A DNA stretch of 64,000 nucleotides from Amycolatopsis bartoniae. GTDB taxonomy: Bacteria; Actinomycetota; Actinomycetes; Mycobacteriales; Pseudonocardiaceae. The DNA is taken from positions 1 to 64,000 of the forward strand of contig NZ_JACHWH010000018.1 of NCBI RefSeq assembly GCF_014191255.1, written 5' to 3'. Shown one piece after another: positions 1-9,894 of this stretch. Made by a program: the position numbers and the translations under genes. Positions within the stretch are counted from its first letter, which is position 1. Every line of letters begins with the position of its first letter. Under the pieces are notes generated by a model. The model made no database searches. It was not told the origin of the DNA and saw only the letters and a list, made by a program, of their open reading frames with translations.

Positions 1-1729
1 GGGCCCGCAGGTACTCGCCGATCGCCTTGCCCACCTGGTCGACCCGCAGGTTCGACGAGCCGCCGGTGCCGAGCAGACCGCGCAGCACGAAGTGCACGGC
101 CCGCAGGTGCGGGAACTCGTGCCGCACGACGTCGAGGTCCTTGACCTCCGGCAACAGCCGGCGCAGCTCCGATGTGGACAGTGCGGTGCGCAGCCACGGC
201 CACGCGCGCTCGTCGGACACCCACACGCCGACGTTCGAGTTGCCGCCCTTGTCGCCGCTGCGGGCGTGCGCGATCACACCCAGCGGCGCCCGGCGAACCC
301 GTTGTGTCACTGGCGTTTCCACCGGTTCGGGGTGCACGGGTTGCGGCGAAAGCGCGGTCTGGGGCGGCGGTGCCACCTCGATCGTGCGGCCGTCGCCGAA
401 CACGACGCGGTGGGCCACCGCGGTCACGGGCAGCGTCGCGGGCCAGTAGTCGATGCGCGGCCGCGGCGAACCGGGCATCGTGGTGCCGCCGTCGTGGTAG
501 AAGCCCGGAATGCTCTGCAGGTACAGGCTGAGCAGGCGTTGCGGAAGATTGAGCCGCACCAGCGTTTCACGGTCCTTCGCGGTCGCCATCACCCGCAGCG
601 CGACCGTGGCGTCCCACTGGGTCTCGGGATCCTCCGCGGCCGTGCCGATCCTGGTGAGGTCGAGGTCCTCGATCCCGTCGGGGAGGTCCCGGGTGAGCTG
701 CGCACGCAGCAGCTCGATCTTGGCGTCGACGTCCGGCGCGGTGACGTAGACCGTGTTCACGAGCGAGAAACCGAGCAGGCCGAACACCGCGACCTTCGTC
801 GTCGGCGGGGGCGGCGACCCGGTGACGCCCGAGATGCGCACCCGGTCGGGCCCTTCCCGGTGCAGGCGCAGGGTGTCCAGGTGCACGGTGACATCGGGGT
901 TGAGGTAGCGCGGGCCCTGGATCTCGTACACGATCTGCGCGGTCACGGTGTCGACGGTGACCTCGCCGCCGTCGCGCGCGTGCTTGGTGATCACGCTGCT
1001 GCCGTCGGCGGCGATCTCCGCGATCGGGAAGCCGGGCGTCACCCCGTTCGCGATCCGCGTGAAGCCCGAGAAGTTGCCGCCCACGGCGTGCGGGCCGCAT
1101 TCGATCACGTGTCCCGCGGCGACGGCCCCGGCCAGCGCGTCCCAGTCGTCCGGGCGCCAGCCGTGCCACCACGCCGCCGGCCCGGCGGTCAGCGAGGCGT
1201 CGGTGACGCGCCCGCAGACCACGATGTCCGCGCCCTCGGCGAGCGCGGCCGCGATGCCCCAGCCACCGAGATAGGCGTTGGCGGCCAACGGTTCCACGCC
1301 CCACGACGACAACGGCTGCCCGGTGTCGAGGTGCTCCAGCCGGTGCCCGGCGCCGGCGTACTCGCCGAGCCGGGAGACGACGTTGTCGCCCTCGATGTGG
1401 GCGACGGTGAGCGTGACCCCTTCGGCCTCGGCGAGTTCGCGCACGGCGGTGGCGAGCCCGGCGGGGTTGAAGCCGCCCGCGTTCGTGACCACCTTGACCC
1501 CGCGTCCGGCAAGCGCGCGGAGGTTCGGGCGCAGCTGGCCGAGGAAGTACTCGACGTAGCCGAGACCGGGGTCCTGGCGGTGGCGCCCGGCGAGCGCGGC
1601 GAGCGTGACCTCCGCCAGGTAGTCGCCCATCAGCACGTCGACCGGGTCACCGGCCACCGCCTCGTCCAGGGCCGTAAAGCGGTCGCCGAGGTAGCCGGAG
1701 AAGTTGGCGATGCGGATCGGGCGCTTCAT
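1..1729 (-). CDS. AtuA-family (DUF1446) protein, 3' end cut by window
   Basis: The frame is open from an ATG at 1729 to the left edge, 576 codons without a stop. It starts KRPIRIANFSGYLGDR and contains NAGGFNP, HIEGDNV, CGRVTDAS and, near the end, ARSGDKGGNSNVGVW, all typical of the acyclic terpene utilisation AtuA family. Members are about 570-600 residues, so only a few C-terminal residues are probably missing. The family is linked to acyclic terpene or branched-chain acyl-CoA breakdown in pseudomonads, but its enzymatic activity is not settled. A GAGGAGG ribosome site lies just upstream of the ATG and supports this start. The gene follows a secreted glycosidase on the same strand with a 74-nt gap, so co-transcription is possible but no functional link is evident. 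Partner carboxylase or acyl-CoA dehydrogenase genes, if any, would lie left of the window. Confidence 0.85.
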   Translation of the reverse strand, partial: MKRPIRIANFSGYLGDRFTALDEAVAGDPVDVLMGDYLAEVTLAALAGRHRQDPGLGYVEYFLGQLRPNLRALAGRGVKVVTNAGGFNPAGLATAVRELAEAEGVTLTVAHIEGDNVVSRLGEYAGAGHRLEHLDTGQPLSSWGVEPLAANAYLGGWGIAAALAEGADIVVCGRVTDASLTAGPAAWWHGWRPDDWDALAGAVAAGHVIECGPHAVGGNFSGFTRIANGVTPGFPIAEIAADGSSVITKHARDGGEVTVDTVTAQIVYEIQGPRYLNPDVTVHLDTLRLHREGPDRVRISGVTGSPPPPTTKVAVFGLLGFSLVNTVYVTAPDVDAKIELLRAQLTRDLPDGIEDLDLTRIGTAAEDPETQWDATVALRVMATAKDRETLVRLNLPQRLLSLYLQSIPGFYHDGGTTMPGSPRPRIDYWPATLPVTAVAHRVVFGDGRTIEVAPPPQTALSPQPVHPEPVETPVTQRVRRAPLGVIAHARSGDKGGNSNVGVWVSDERAWPWLRTALSTSELRRLLPEVKDLDVVRHEFPHLRAVHFVLRGLLGTGGSSNLRVDQVGKAIGEYLRA

Positions 1730-1803
1730 CGGTTCCTCCTCGGGCGAGCCCAGGAGCTCGACTCTAGGAAGCCCCGGCGGGGCGAGTCAATCGCCGGCCG
1801 CTG

Positions 1804-3384
1804 TCACAGTGCCCGCACGGACACCTCCCCGAACGAGGTGCGGCCCGCCGGGGTCGAGCTCTGCAACCCGACGTAACTGCGCGGCGGGATCAGCGTCGGG
1901 TCCACAACGGACAGCACCACGCGGTCGTCGTCGTACAGCGTCAACGCCGAGCCCTGCACCGCGAACCGCAGCCGGTGCGGGACGTCCGGCGCGATGTCCG
2001 ACGCCGTTCCGGTGCCCGCCAGCTTCGTGTTCACCCCGTCGGCCAGCACCCCGATCGCGTACTGCTGCCCCCACGACGCGATGCCCGCGTAGTAGTAGTT
2101 CTGGCGGTCGGTGCAGCGCGTCATCAACACCGCGTCGCGGTCGGCCACGGCGCTGCTGTGCGGGGTGACCTCGGCCGCCAGCTCGTAGTCCAGTACCGGG
2201 ATCACCACGTTGCCCTGCAACGTCTGCGTGGCACCGGAGACCGCGTTGCCCAGTGACGTGACGCGGTTTCCGCCGACCTCGAACGACGCGCCGCTCGGGA
2301 TCGCCGTGCCCTGCGTCATCGTCCACTTCGCGGGGTCGACGATCTCCTGCCCGTCGCGCCACACCGCCAGTTCGATCGTCTCGTTCCAGCCGGGGCGGTT
2401 GTTCTTCGCGTTGTAGTAGACGTAGTCGGTGCCCTCGTGCCGCACCACGAACTGGCGGTAGATCATCCCGTCCTCGGGGCCACCCGCCACGCCGAGGTCG
2501 AGGTCGAGGTTCGCGCGCTCCAGGTGCCAGGAGATCCCGTCGCGCGAGAGCAGCTTCCCGCCGCGGGACGGGTAGTCCGCCTGCCAGCCCAGCACGCGCA
2601 TCTCGTACCCGCCGTCGGCCGTGCGGCGGACGTTCGGACCACCGATGCCGAACGACGCCCAGCCGCCGTCGCGCATCGGCCGGACGATCGGGTTGCCCGC
2701 GTACTTCGTCCACGGGCCGGCCGCGTTCTTCGCGGTGGCGTAGCAGATGTACTCGGGTTCACCGCCCGCCGAGGCGATCTTCCCGGCGGTGTACCAGATC
2801 TTCCACGTGCGCTCGCGCGGGTCGTAGTACAGCGCCGAGTTGTAGATGTAGTCGTCCTCCCAGGGCATCGTCGACTCCAGGACGACGCCGTGCTTGGTCC
2901 ACGGCCCGCCCGGCTGCGCCGCGGACGCGTAGTGCACGCGGCCCCTGCCCTCGGCGTCCACGCCGAAATACGTCATGTGCCACGTGCCGTCGAGGTACAC
3001 CACGCTGGGCTGGTTCAGGTTGTTGTGCTCGGTGTCGAGTGTCCGGGACAGCACCGGCTCCGCGGCCCTGGTCCAGGTGACGCCGTCCTCGCTCGTGGCG
3101 TAGCCGACGTAGTACAGCGAGCCGTACCACATCTTGAACCGCGGCCCGCCGCCCGTCGCGTAGACCAGGCACGGATCCTGCAGCAGCGAGGTCTCCCACG
3201 GCAGGGACTGGCTCATGACGGTGCCGTGCCGCTGCCAGCCGCTGATCGCGCCGAACGTGTCGCGCAGCAGCACCTGACCAGCGCGCGCGGCGGGCGCGGC
3301 GCTCGCGGTCAGAGGGTGCAGCAGGGGAGCGGCGGACAGCGCGGCGCCCGCGCCGAGGAAGAGTCGTCGAGAGTGCTGGGACAT
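1804..3384 (-). CDS. Tat-exported beta-propeller glycoside hydrolase-like protein
   Basis: The 526-residue protein begins with a twin-arginine signal (SRRLFLGAG, then a hydrophobic run to about residue 31, ending in ASAAPAA), so it is probably exported folded. Residues of about 40-350 repeat the pattern of GH43/GH32/GH130-type five-bladed propellers: QDPCLVYATG, FKMWYG, GYATSEDGVTWT, NLNQPSVVY, WKIWYTAG, ICYATAKN, YVYYNAKNN. Residues of about 380-526 look like a concanavalin/laminin-G-like beta-sandwich (LRFAVQGSALTLYDDD, YVGLQSS), typical of a sugar-binding module. The catalytic acids cannot be fixed by eye and the substrate is unknown. A perfect 12-bp LacI-type palindrome lies 37 nt upstream of the start, which fits induction by a sugar. 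Confidence 0.75.
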   Translation of the reverse strand: MSQHSRRLFLGAGAALSAAPLLHPLTASAAPAARAGQVLLRDTFGAISGWQRHGTVMSQSLPWETSLLQDPCLVYATGGGPRFKMWYGSLYYVGYATSEDGVTWTRAAEPVLSRTLDTEHNNLNQPSVVYLDGTWHMTYFGVDAEGRGRVHYASAAQPGGPWTKHGVVLESTMPWEDDYIYNSALYYDPRERTWKIWYTAGKIASAGGEPEYICYATAKNAAGPWTKYAGNPIVRPMRDGGWASFGIGGPNVRRTADGGYEMRVLGWQADYPSRGGKLLSRDGISWHLERANLDLDLGVAGGPEDGMIYRQFVVRHEGTDYVYYNAKNNRPGWNETIELAVWRDGQEIVDPAKWTMTQGTAIPSGASFEVGGNRVTSLGNAVSGATQTLQGNVVIPVLDYELAAEVTPHSSAVADRDAVLMTRCTDRQNYYYAGIASWGQQYAIGVLADGVNTKLAGTGTASDIAPDVPHRLRFAVQGSALTLYDDDRVVLSVVDPTLIPPRSYVGLQSSTPAGRTSFGEVSVRAL

Positions 3385-3420
3385 CGGTGTTCTCCTTCTC
3401 CCGGTGCCGCGGGCGCGGCG

Positions 3421-3432
3421 GAAAGCGCTTTC
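3421..3432. promoter_or_regulatory. LacI/GalR-type operator palindrome
   Basis: The sequence GAAAGCGCTTTC is a perfect 12-bp palindrome with the central CG typical of LacI/GalR operators. It lies 37 nt upstream of the glycosidase start (minus strand) and 200 nt upstream of the dehydrogenase (plus strand). No LacI gene is in the window, so the regulator would act in trans. Confidence 0.55.
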
Positions 3433-3631
3433 TCCCGAGGCCCATCCTGCCGCCGGTGCGGCGGTCCGTCACTACTCCGTCCGCCGTGCTGGCGCTGCGT
3501 GACCGGCAGCAGCGGCTCGCCGACGTGCTGGTTCCGTGAAAACCCTCGGCTTCCGGCGTCCGCCGGGGCATGATCGGGAGCGTGCCCCGCCGGGGGCGGG
3601 GAACTCGTCACAACGGGAAGGAGCGTCCGGT

Positions 3632-4393
3632 ATGGAGGTCGGGAACGCGGTCGCCCTCGTCACCGGGGGTGCCTCCGGGCTGGGGCAGGCGACGGTGCGG
3701 GAGCTGCACGGCCGGGGAGCGAAGGTCGTGATCGTGGACCTGCCGTCGTCGCGGGGCGCGGAGGTGGCCCGGGAGCTCGGCGACGGGGTGGTGTTCGCCG
3801 CGGCCGACGTCACCGACGAGGCGCAGGTGACCGCCGCGCTGGACACCGCCGACGGGCTGGGTGACCTGCGAATCGCGGTGAACTGCGCCGGGATCGGGAA
3901 CGCGCACCGGACGGTCGGCAAGCAGGGCCCGTTCCCGCTGGACGCGTTCACGAAGGTGCTCACCGTGAACCTGGTCGGCACGTTCAACGTGATCCGCCTG
4001 GCGGCCGAGCGCATCTCCCGCACCGAGCCGGTGGGGGAGGAGCGCGGCGTCATCGTCAACACGGCATCGGTGGCGGCGTTCGACGGGCAGATCGGGCAGG
4101 CCGCGTACTCCGCGTCGAAGGGCGGCATCGTCGGGATGACGCTCCCGATCGCGCGGGACCTGGCGAGCCTGAAGATCCGCGTGGTCACGATCGCGCCCGG
4201 ACTGTTCCACACCCCGCTGTTCGCGGGGGCACCGGAGAACGTCGTCGCGTCGCTGGGCGCGCAGGTGCCGCACCCCGCCCGCCTCGGCGACCCGGCGGAG
4301 TTCGCCGCGCTGGCCCGGCACATCGTGGAGAACCCGATGCTCAACGGCGAGACCATCCGCCTCGACGGCGCCATCCGGATGGCGCCGAAATAG
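3632..4393 (+). CDS. short-chain dehydrogenase, 3-hydroxyacyl-CoA dehydrogenase type II-like
   Basis: The 253-residue protein has the classical SDR features in order: cofactor loop GGASGLG (residues about 11-17) followed by an acidic position (VIVDLP) that favours NAD+, the NCAG motif (about 88-91), [10 protein letters not shown] with the catalytic serine, and YSASKGG with the Tyr-Lys pair. The sequence GFxG-like interior and the tail [16 protein letters not shown] resemble the HSD17B10/type II 3-hydroxyacyl-CoA dehydrogenase group, which oxidises 3-hydroxyacyl-CoA in branched-chain or fatty acid breakdown. Start choice: ATG 3632 lies 9-10 nt after a GGGAAGGAG ribosome site; an upstream in-frame start at 3536 has none. 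It stands alone, with a promoter presumably in the 247-nt divergent gap shared with the glycosidase. Confidence 0.85.
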   Translation: MEVGNAVALVTGGASGLGQATVRELHGRGAKVVIVDLPSSRGAEVARELGDGVVFAAADVTDEAQVTAALDTADGLGDLRIAVNCAGIGNAHRTVGKQGPFPLDAFTKVLTVNLVGTFNVIRLAAERISRTEPVGEERGVIVNTASVAAFDGQIGQAAYSASKGGIVGMTLPIARDLASLKIRVVTIAPGLFHTPLFAGAPENVVASLGAQVPHPARLGDPAEFAALARHIVENPMLNGETIRLDGAIRMAPK

Positions 4394-4396
4394 GGG

Positions 4397-4819
4397 TCAG
4401 CGGGCGGCCCGAGTGAGGAGGTCGCGCACCGCGGCGGCGGCCGCCGGAGCGTCCTCCCACACCGGGTTGTGTCCGGTGTGGACGGTGCGCAGCTCACAGT
4501 CCGGCAGTCGCGCCGCGAGGGTCTCGGCGTCGGCGAACGAGCGGGCGCGATCGTGCACGCCGTGCAGAACCGTTGCGGGGCAAGCGATCCCCGGCAGGTC
4601 AGGCGTCAGGTCGCGGTCCCGCTGGCTGCTTGGCGGAACGCGGGCGGCACCGGCTCCGCGAACGACCGGTCGAGCACGGCGGCGTGCAGGCCTGGACCCC
4701 ACGCGGTCGCGATGGTGCCGAGGATGCTGTCCACGTCCCCGCGCATGTGCGCGCCGGTGTTGGCCAGCAGGAGCCCCGAAACCAGCTCCGGCCGCACCGC
4801 GGGTGCCGTCTGCCATCAC
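4397..4819 (-). pseudogene. alpha/beta-hydrolase remnant (5' truncated, internally deleted, frameshifted)
   Basis: Two frames carry adjoining pieces of one alpha/beta-hydrolase. The frame ending at 4606 reads RPELVSGLLLANTGAHMRG ... DRSFAEPVPPAFRQ, the region just after the nucleophile elbow. The frame ending at 4397 continues with TPDLPGIACPATVLHGVHD ... LPDCELRTVHTGHNPVWED, the strand with the catalytic Asp and the loop with the catalytic His. Roughly 20 residues expected between FRQ and DLTPDLP are missing and the frame changes there. The whole N-terminal half, including the oxyanion region and the GxSxG serine, is absent. It therefore cannot make an active enzyme. The end abuts the dehydrogenase gene convergently. 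Confidence 0.7.
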
Positions 4820-4822
4820 CGC

Positions 4823-4838
4823 TATGGTCCAGACCTTA
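4823..4838. promoter_or_regulatory. DasR/chitinase-type operator
   Basis: TGGTCCAGACCT at 4825-4836 contains the palindrome GGTC-CA-GACC. It matches the dre consensus TGGTCTAGACCA at 10 of 12 positions and resembles the 12-bp repeats found in Streptomyces chitinase promoters. It ends 15 nt before the -35-like element of the lyase gene. The role is inferred from position and similarity. Confidence 0.55.
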
Positions 4839-4851
4839 TACGGAAAGACTC

Positions 4852-4881
4852 TTTACAAACTCGACCGCCGTTCCCTACCGT
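4852..4881 (+). promoter_or_regulatory. candidate promoter of the polysaccharide lyase gene
   Basis: TTTACA (4852-4857), an 18-nt spacer and TACCGT (4876-4881, fitting TAnnnT) resemble a vegetative actinomycete promoter. The predicted transcript would start about 30 nt before the GTG at 4918, leaving room for the GAAGGAG ribosome site at 4903-4909. Confidence 0.4.
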
Positions 4882-4917
4882 GAGGCGTGGAGGGGCTGAC
4901 CCGAAGGAGTGTGTTCC

Positions 4918-5727
4918 GTGGAGGCAGTCAACGGCAGGACCCGTCGCGGACGGAGCAGGACACTGGCGATGCTGGCGGGCGGCGCCCTCGCCGTCACCAC
5001 CGCACTCGCCGCGGCCCCGGCGTCCGCGAGCGCCGCGCTGAACCCGGACGTCGCGCCGGGCGGCAACTTCGACCTGTCGGTGTGGGAGCTGCAGCTGCCG
5101 ATCGGCTCGCCGGGTTCGCCGACGACGATCGGCCCGTCGCAGCTGAAGGGCGCGAACGGGTACAGCAACCCGGCGTACTTCTGGACCGACAAGAACGACG
5201 GGTCGATGACCTTCTGGGATCCCGAATCCGGGGTGACCACGCCGAACTCGAACTACGCGCGCACCGAGCTGCGGGAGATGAACTCCAACGGCAGCGCCGC
5301 CGACTGGTCGCTGTCCGGCACGCACACGCTGTCCGCGCGGCTGCGCGTCGTCTCGGTGACGTCGAACGTCTGTGTCGGCCAGATCCACCTCGGCAGCGGC
5401 GGTTCGTCGACGAAACCGCTGCTGGAGCTGTACTACCACGCCAACGGTGACGTGGTGCTGGGCCTGGAGAACTCGCCCAGCGGCGGGCAGACGCTGCACA
5501 CGCTGACGAACGTGCCGCTCGGCACGCAGTGGAGCTACGTGATCGCGATCGTCGGCGGCAAGATCCAGGTGACGGTCAACGGCCAGGCGAACTCGTACCC
5601 GATCGCGTCGGGTTTCTCCGCCTACCACCAGTACTTCAAGGCCGGCGACTACAACCAGTCCTCGTCCAGCAGCACCAGCAACGGCGCCAAGGTGAAGTTC
5701 TACTCCCTCACCGTGGCGCACAGCTGA
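4918..5727 (+). CDS. secreted polysaccharide lyase family 7 (alginate lyase-like)
   Basis: The 269-residue protein starts at GTG 4918, eight nt after GAAGGAG. Residues 1-39 form a signal peptide (RTRRGRSR, then a hydrophobic stretch ending in APASASAA; an RR pair is present but the Tat motif is incomplete). The mature part is one beta-jelly roll with the three hallmarks of PL7: RTELRE (115-120), QIH (155-157) and YFKAGDYNQ (239-247). In the family these supply the Arg/Gln/His/Tyr catalytic set that cleaves uronate polymers by beta-elimination. QIH rather than QVH is usually linked to activity on guluronate-containing chains; that is an inference. It is a single-domain extracellular enzyme followed by a strong hairpin terminator. 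The DasR-like box upstream suggests control by aminosugar or general carbon status. Confidence 0.85.
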   Translation: MEAVNGRTRRGRSRTLAMLAGGALAVTTALAAAPASASAALNPDVAPGGNFDLSVWELQLPIGSPGSPTTIGPSQLKGANGYSNPAYFWTDKNDGSMTFWDPESGVTTPNSNYARTELREMNSNGSAADWSLSGTHTLSARLRVVSVTSNVCVGQIHLGSGGSSTKPLLELYYHANGDVVLGLENSPSGGQTLHTLTNVPLGTQWSYVIAIVGGKIQVTVNGQANSYPIASGFSAYHQYFKAGDYNQSSSSSTSNGAKVKFYSLTVAHS

Positions 5728-5732
5728 ACACG

Positions 5733-5766
5733 GGCGGCCGCTGTTCCCCGCGGAACGGCGGCCGCC
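5733..5766 (+). terminator. hairpin terminator after the lyase gene
   Basis: Fifteen-base arms at 5733-5747 and 5752-5766 pair with a single G-T type mismatch around a four-base loop (CCGC). The hairpin begins six bases after the lyase stop codon. No U-tract follows, as is usual in high-GC actinomycetes. Confidence 0.7.
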
Positions 5767-5918
5767 TCCGCTCATGTCCGGCGGGCGTGGCAGGCGCGCG
5801 GACGTCCGGCGCCGGTCGTTCGGGCAAGTTCCTCAAGTCTTCCCCAAGTGTCCTTGTCGCGGTCCGCGCCCCGGCTCACGATCGCCGCAGCGGGTGATCA
5901 CGTGGGAGGACGGTCTCG

Positions 5919-6458
5919 ATGGGCACTGCGATGGGCACTGCGACGACCTACCGGATCTTCGGTGACGTGGAAGTGGACTTCCCCGACGGGGAGGTCGTGC
6001 TCGGGCGCGGCGTGGACCGCTGCCTGTTCGGGCTGCTGGTGCTGCGGGTGAACCGGGCGGTGGACATCGACACGCTGATCCACCTGCTGTGGGGAGAGCA
6101 GCCGCCCCGGTCGGCGCGCAAGCAGGTCACGAAGGCGGTGGCGCGGATCCGCCAGCGCACGACGCGGTCGGACGCGGCGGTGCTCACCATCGGCGCCCGG
6201 TACCAGTTCACCGCCGATCCGCTCAGCGTCGACCTGCACCGCGCGGTGCACCTGCTCGGCCGGGCGCGCTACGAGGCGTCGCCGGGCGTGGCGCGTGGCC
6301 TCGTCGCGCAGGCCGTGGCGCTGGAGAAGGGACCGGTGCTGGAGGAGTTCGCGAACGAGCGCGTCCAGGAGTTCATCGACGCGACGGTGGGCGCGGATCT
6401 CGCCGCGCTGGCCGCCGCCCGCGAGGAGCTCACGGCCGCGTACCCGGCGGCCGCCTAG
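5919..6458 (+). CDS. small SARP-type regulator (winged helix with truncated BTAD)
   Basis: The 179-residue protein carries an OmpR-like winged helix at residues of about 10-95: IFGDVEVDFPDG, RCLFGLLVLRVNRAV, LIHLLWGEQPPRSARKQVTKAVARIR, as in the N-terminus of SARP/AfsR regulators. The remaining 80 residues resemble only the first helices of a bacterial transcriptional activator domain. It is shorter than a normal SARP (about 250-280 residues). ATG 5919 follows GGGAGGA with good spacing. The codons for GTAM are duplicated at the start (MGTAMGTA). Its stop codon overlaps the convergent monooxygenase stop in a shared CTAG. Targets are unknown; the adjacent polysaccharide lyase is a possibility by position only. 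Confidence 0.7.
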   Translation: MGTAMGTATTYRIFGDVEVDFPDGEVVLGRGVDRCLFGLLVLRVNRAVDIDTLIHLLWGEQPPRSARKQVTKAVARIRQRTTRSDAAVLTIGARYQFTADPLSVDLHRAVHLLGRARYEASPGVARGLVAQAVALEKGPVLEEFANERVQEFIDATVGADLAALAAAREELTAAYPAAA

Positions 6459-6796
6459 TCTTGCGGGACCTCCGGGAGGACGGTGACCTGCGGCTGAGCC
6501 GCCGCCCAGCTCCGCAGCCGGTCGTCGACGGAGCCGTAGATCTCGGCCGCCATCAGCTCCGCGCAGCCGGCGACCCGTTCCAGCAGGGCGGCCGCCCGCT
6601 GGTTGTGCGCCACCCCCGCCGCCGGGTCGGTGTACTGCTCGATCACGGTGTAGCTGCCCTGGCCCGCCGAGAACCAGCGGTAGGTGAGGGTGCCGGGCTC
6701 GTCCCGCGCCTGCTCCCGCAGCGCCAGTGCGAGCTGCTCGAACTCGGCCCGCCGCCGCGGCGGCACCTCGAACCGGGCGCGGACGAAGAAGCTCAC
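6455..6796 (-). CDS. antibiotic biosynthesis monooxygenase (ABM) domain protein
   Basis: Starting at GTG 6796 the protein has 113 residues: SFFVRARFEVPPRRRAEFEQ, EPGTLTYRWFSAGQGSYTVIEQY, HNQRAAALLERVAG. This is the ferredoxin-like ABM fold of about 100 residues, seen in small quinone-forming monooxygenases, haem-degrading enzymes and proteins of unknown role. Without a ligand-defining motif no substrate can be named. Longer in-frame starts exist up to 6997 but would add a low-complexity, proline-rich stretch antisense to katG's 3' end, so GTG 6796 is preferred. Gene order gives no pathway. Confidence 0.7.
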   Translation of the reverse strand: MSFFVRARFEVPPRRRAEFEQLALALREQARDEPGTLTYRWFSAGQGSYTVIEQYTDPAAGVAHNQRAAALLERVAGCAELMAAEIYGSVDDRLRSWAAAQPQVTVLPEVPQD

Positions 6797-6881
6797 GTCC
6801 GCATCTTCCCGCCGCGGGGGCGGAAAGGGAACGAGCCCGGCCGATCCGGGGGGATCGGCCGGGCTCGCCGGGGGAGTGCGA

Positions 6882-9188
<2,307 letters not shown>

Positions 9189-9617
9189 TCATTGGGGGGT
9201 GCTTGCGGCCGCGCATTCGGGGCAGGTGCCCCAGAAGACGACCTCCGCTTCGTCGATCATGTAACCGTGGTCGTCCGAAGCGGTGAGACAGGGGGCGTGA
9301 CCGACGGTGCAGTCGACGTCCTCGATGGCGCCGCAGGAGCGGCACACGACGTGGTGGTGGTTGTCGCCCACACGGGTCTCGTAGCGCGCGTTGGCGCCGG
9401 CGGGCTGGATGCGCCGCACGAGCCCCGCGTCGGTGAGCGCGCGCAGCACGTCGTACACCGCCTGGTGTGAGACGGTGGGAAGCTCGTCCCGCACCAGCGC
9501 GATGACCCTTTCGGTGTCGACATGCGGATGCTCCCGCAGCGCGGCGAGCACCGCCAGCCGCGGGCGCGTCACCCGCAACGACACCGCGCGCAGCTGCGCT
9601 TCCAGGTCCGCCGTCAC
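9189..9617 (-). CDS. furA: Fur-family peroxide-responsive repressor FurA
   Basis: The 142-residue protein has a winged helix (VTRPRLAVLAALREHPHVDTERV ... VSHQAVYDVLRALTDAGLVRRI) and a metal-binding dimerisation domain with NHHHVVCRSCGAIEDVDC and a C-terminal WGTCPEC. The two CxxC pairs form the structural zinc site of the FurA/PerR type. It is first gene of a furA-katG operon. GTG 9617 is chosen because the neighbouring ATG (9623) is out of frame and hits a stop at once. Promoter geometry upstream suggests that the message begins at or within a few bases of this GTG, i.e. a leaderless transcript as described for mycobacterial furA. Autorepression is expected. Confidence 0.93.
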   Translation of the reverse strand: MTADLEAQLRAVSLRVTRPRLAVLAALREHPHVDTERVIALVRDELPTVSHQAVYDVLRALTDAGLVRRIQPAGANARYETRVGDNHHHVVCRSCGAIEDVDCTVGHAPCLTASDDHGYMIDEAEVVFWGTCPECAAASTPQ

Positions 9618-9624
9618 GCCATGA

Positions 9625-9654
9625 ACCCTAGTCCAGTTGTCTGGAACAAATCAA
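9625..9654 (-). promoter_or_regulatory. furA-katG promoter with operator dyad
   Basis: Reading the minus strand, TTGATT (9654-9649), an 18-nt spacer and TAGGGT (9630-9625) form a good promoter ending seven nt before the furA GTG. The spacer holds a dyad CCAG-TTGT-CTGG (9633-9644), a candidate FurA operator. Confidence 0.55.
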
Positions 9655-9894
9655 GTTTCGCTTCGGGGTGTTTCGGGTGCTGTTCCGGCTGCGGTGACGG
9701 CGAGCAGCCCAGCAACCACACGCCGAGGTAGGCGTTGAGGAGGATGCCGTCAGCGGGTAGTGGTGGTGGGCCGTGGGCCAGTTCCGGTAGTGAATGGGGC
9801 CAGGTCTTCGGAGACGAGGTTCTCGCCACCGCGATTCTCGGCCGCTCCTGCACCATTGCGAAGTGATCGCCATCAACGCGCCGCGGAGGCCCTC

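Noticed and set aside
92-1876. 594-codon plus-strand open frame
   Set aside because: Antisense to the AtuA-family gene; arginine/histidine-rich with no ribosome site or family motifs, a typical high-GC shadow frame.
3433-3600. Possible 3' end of a lost plus-strand gene (reads [16 protein letters not shown] then stop)
   Set aside because: Only about 20 residues of gene-like sequence with no identifiable family; too little to call.
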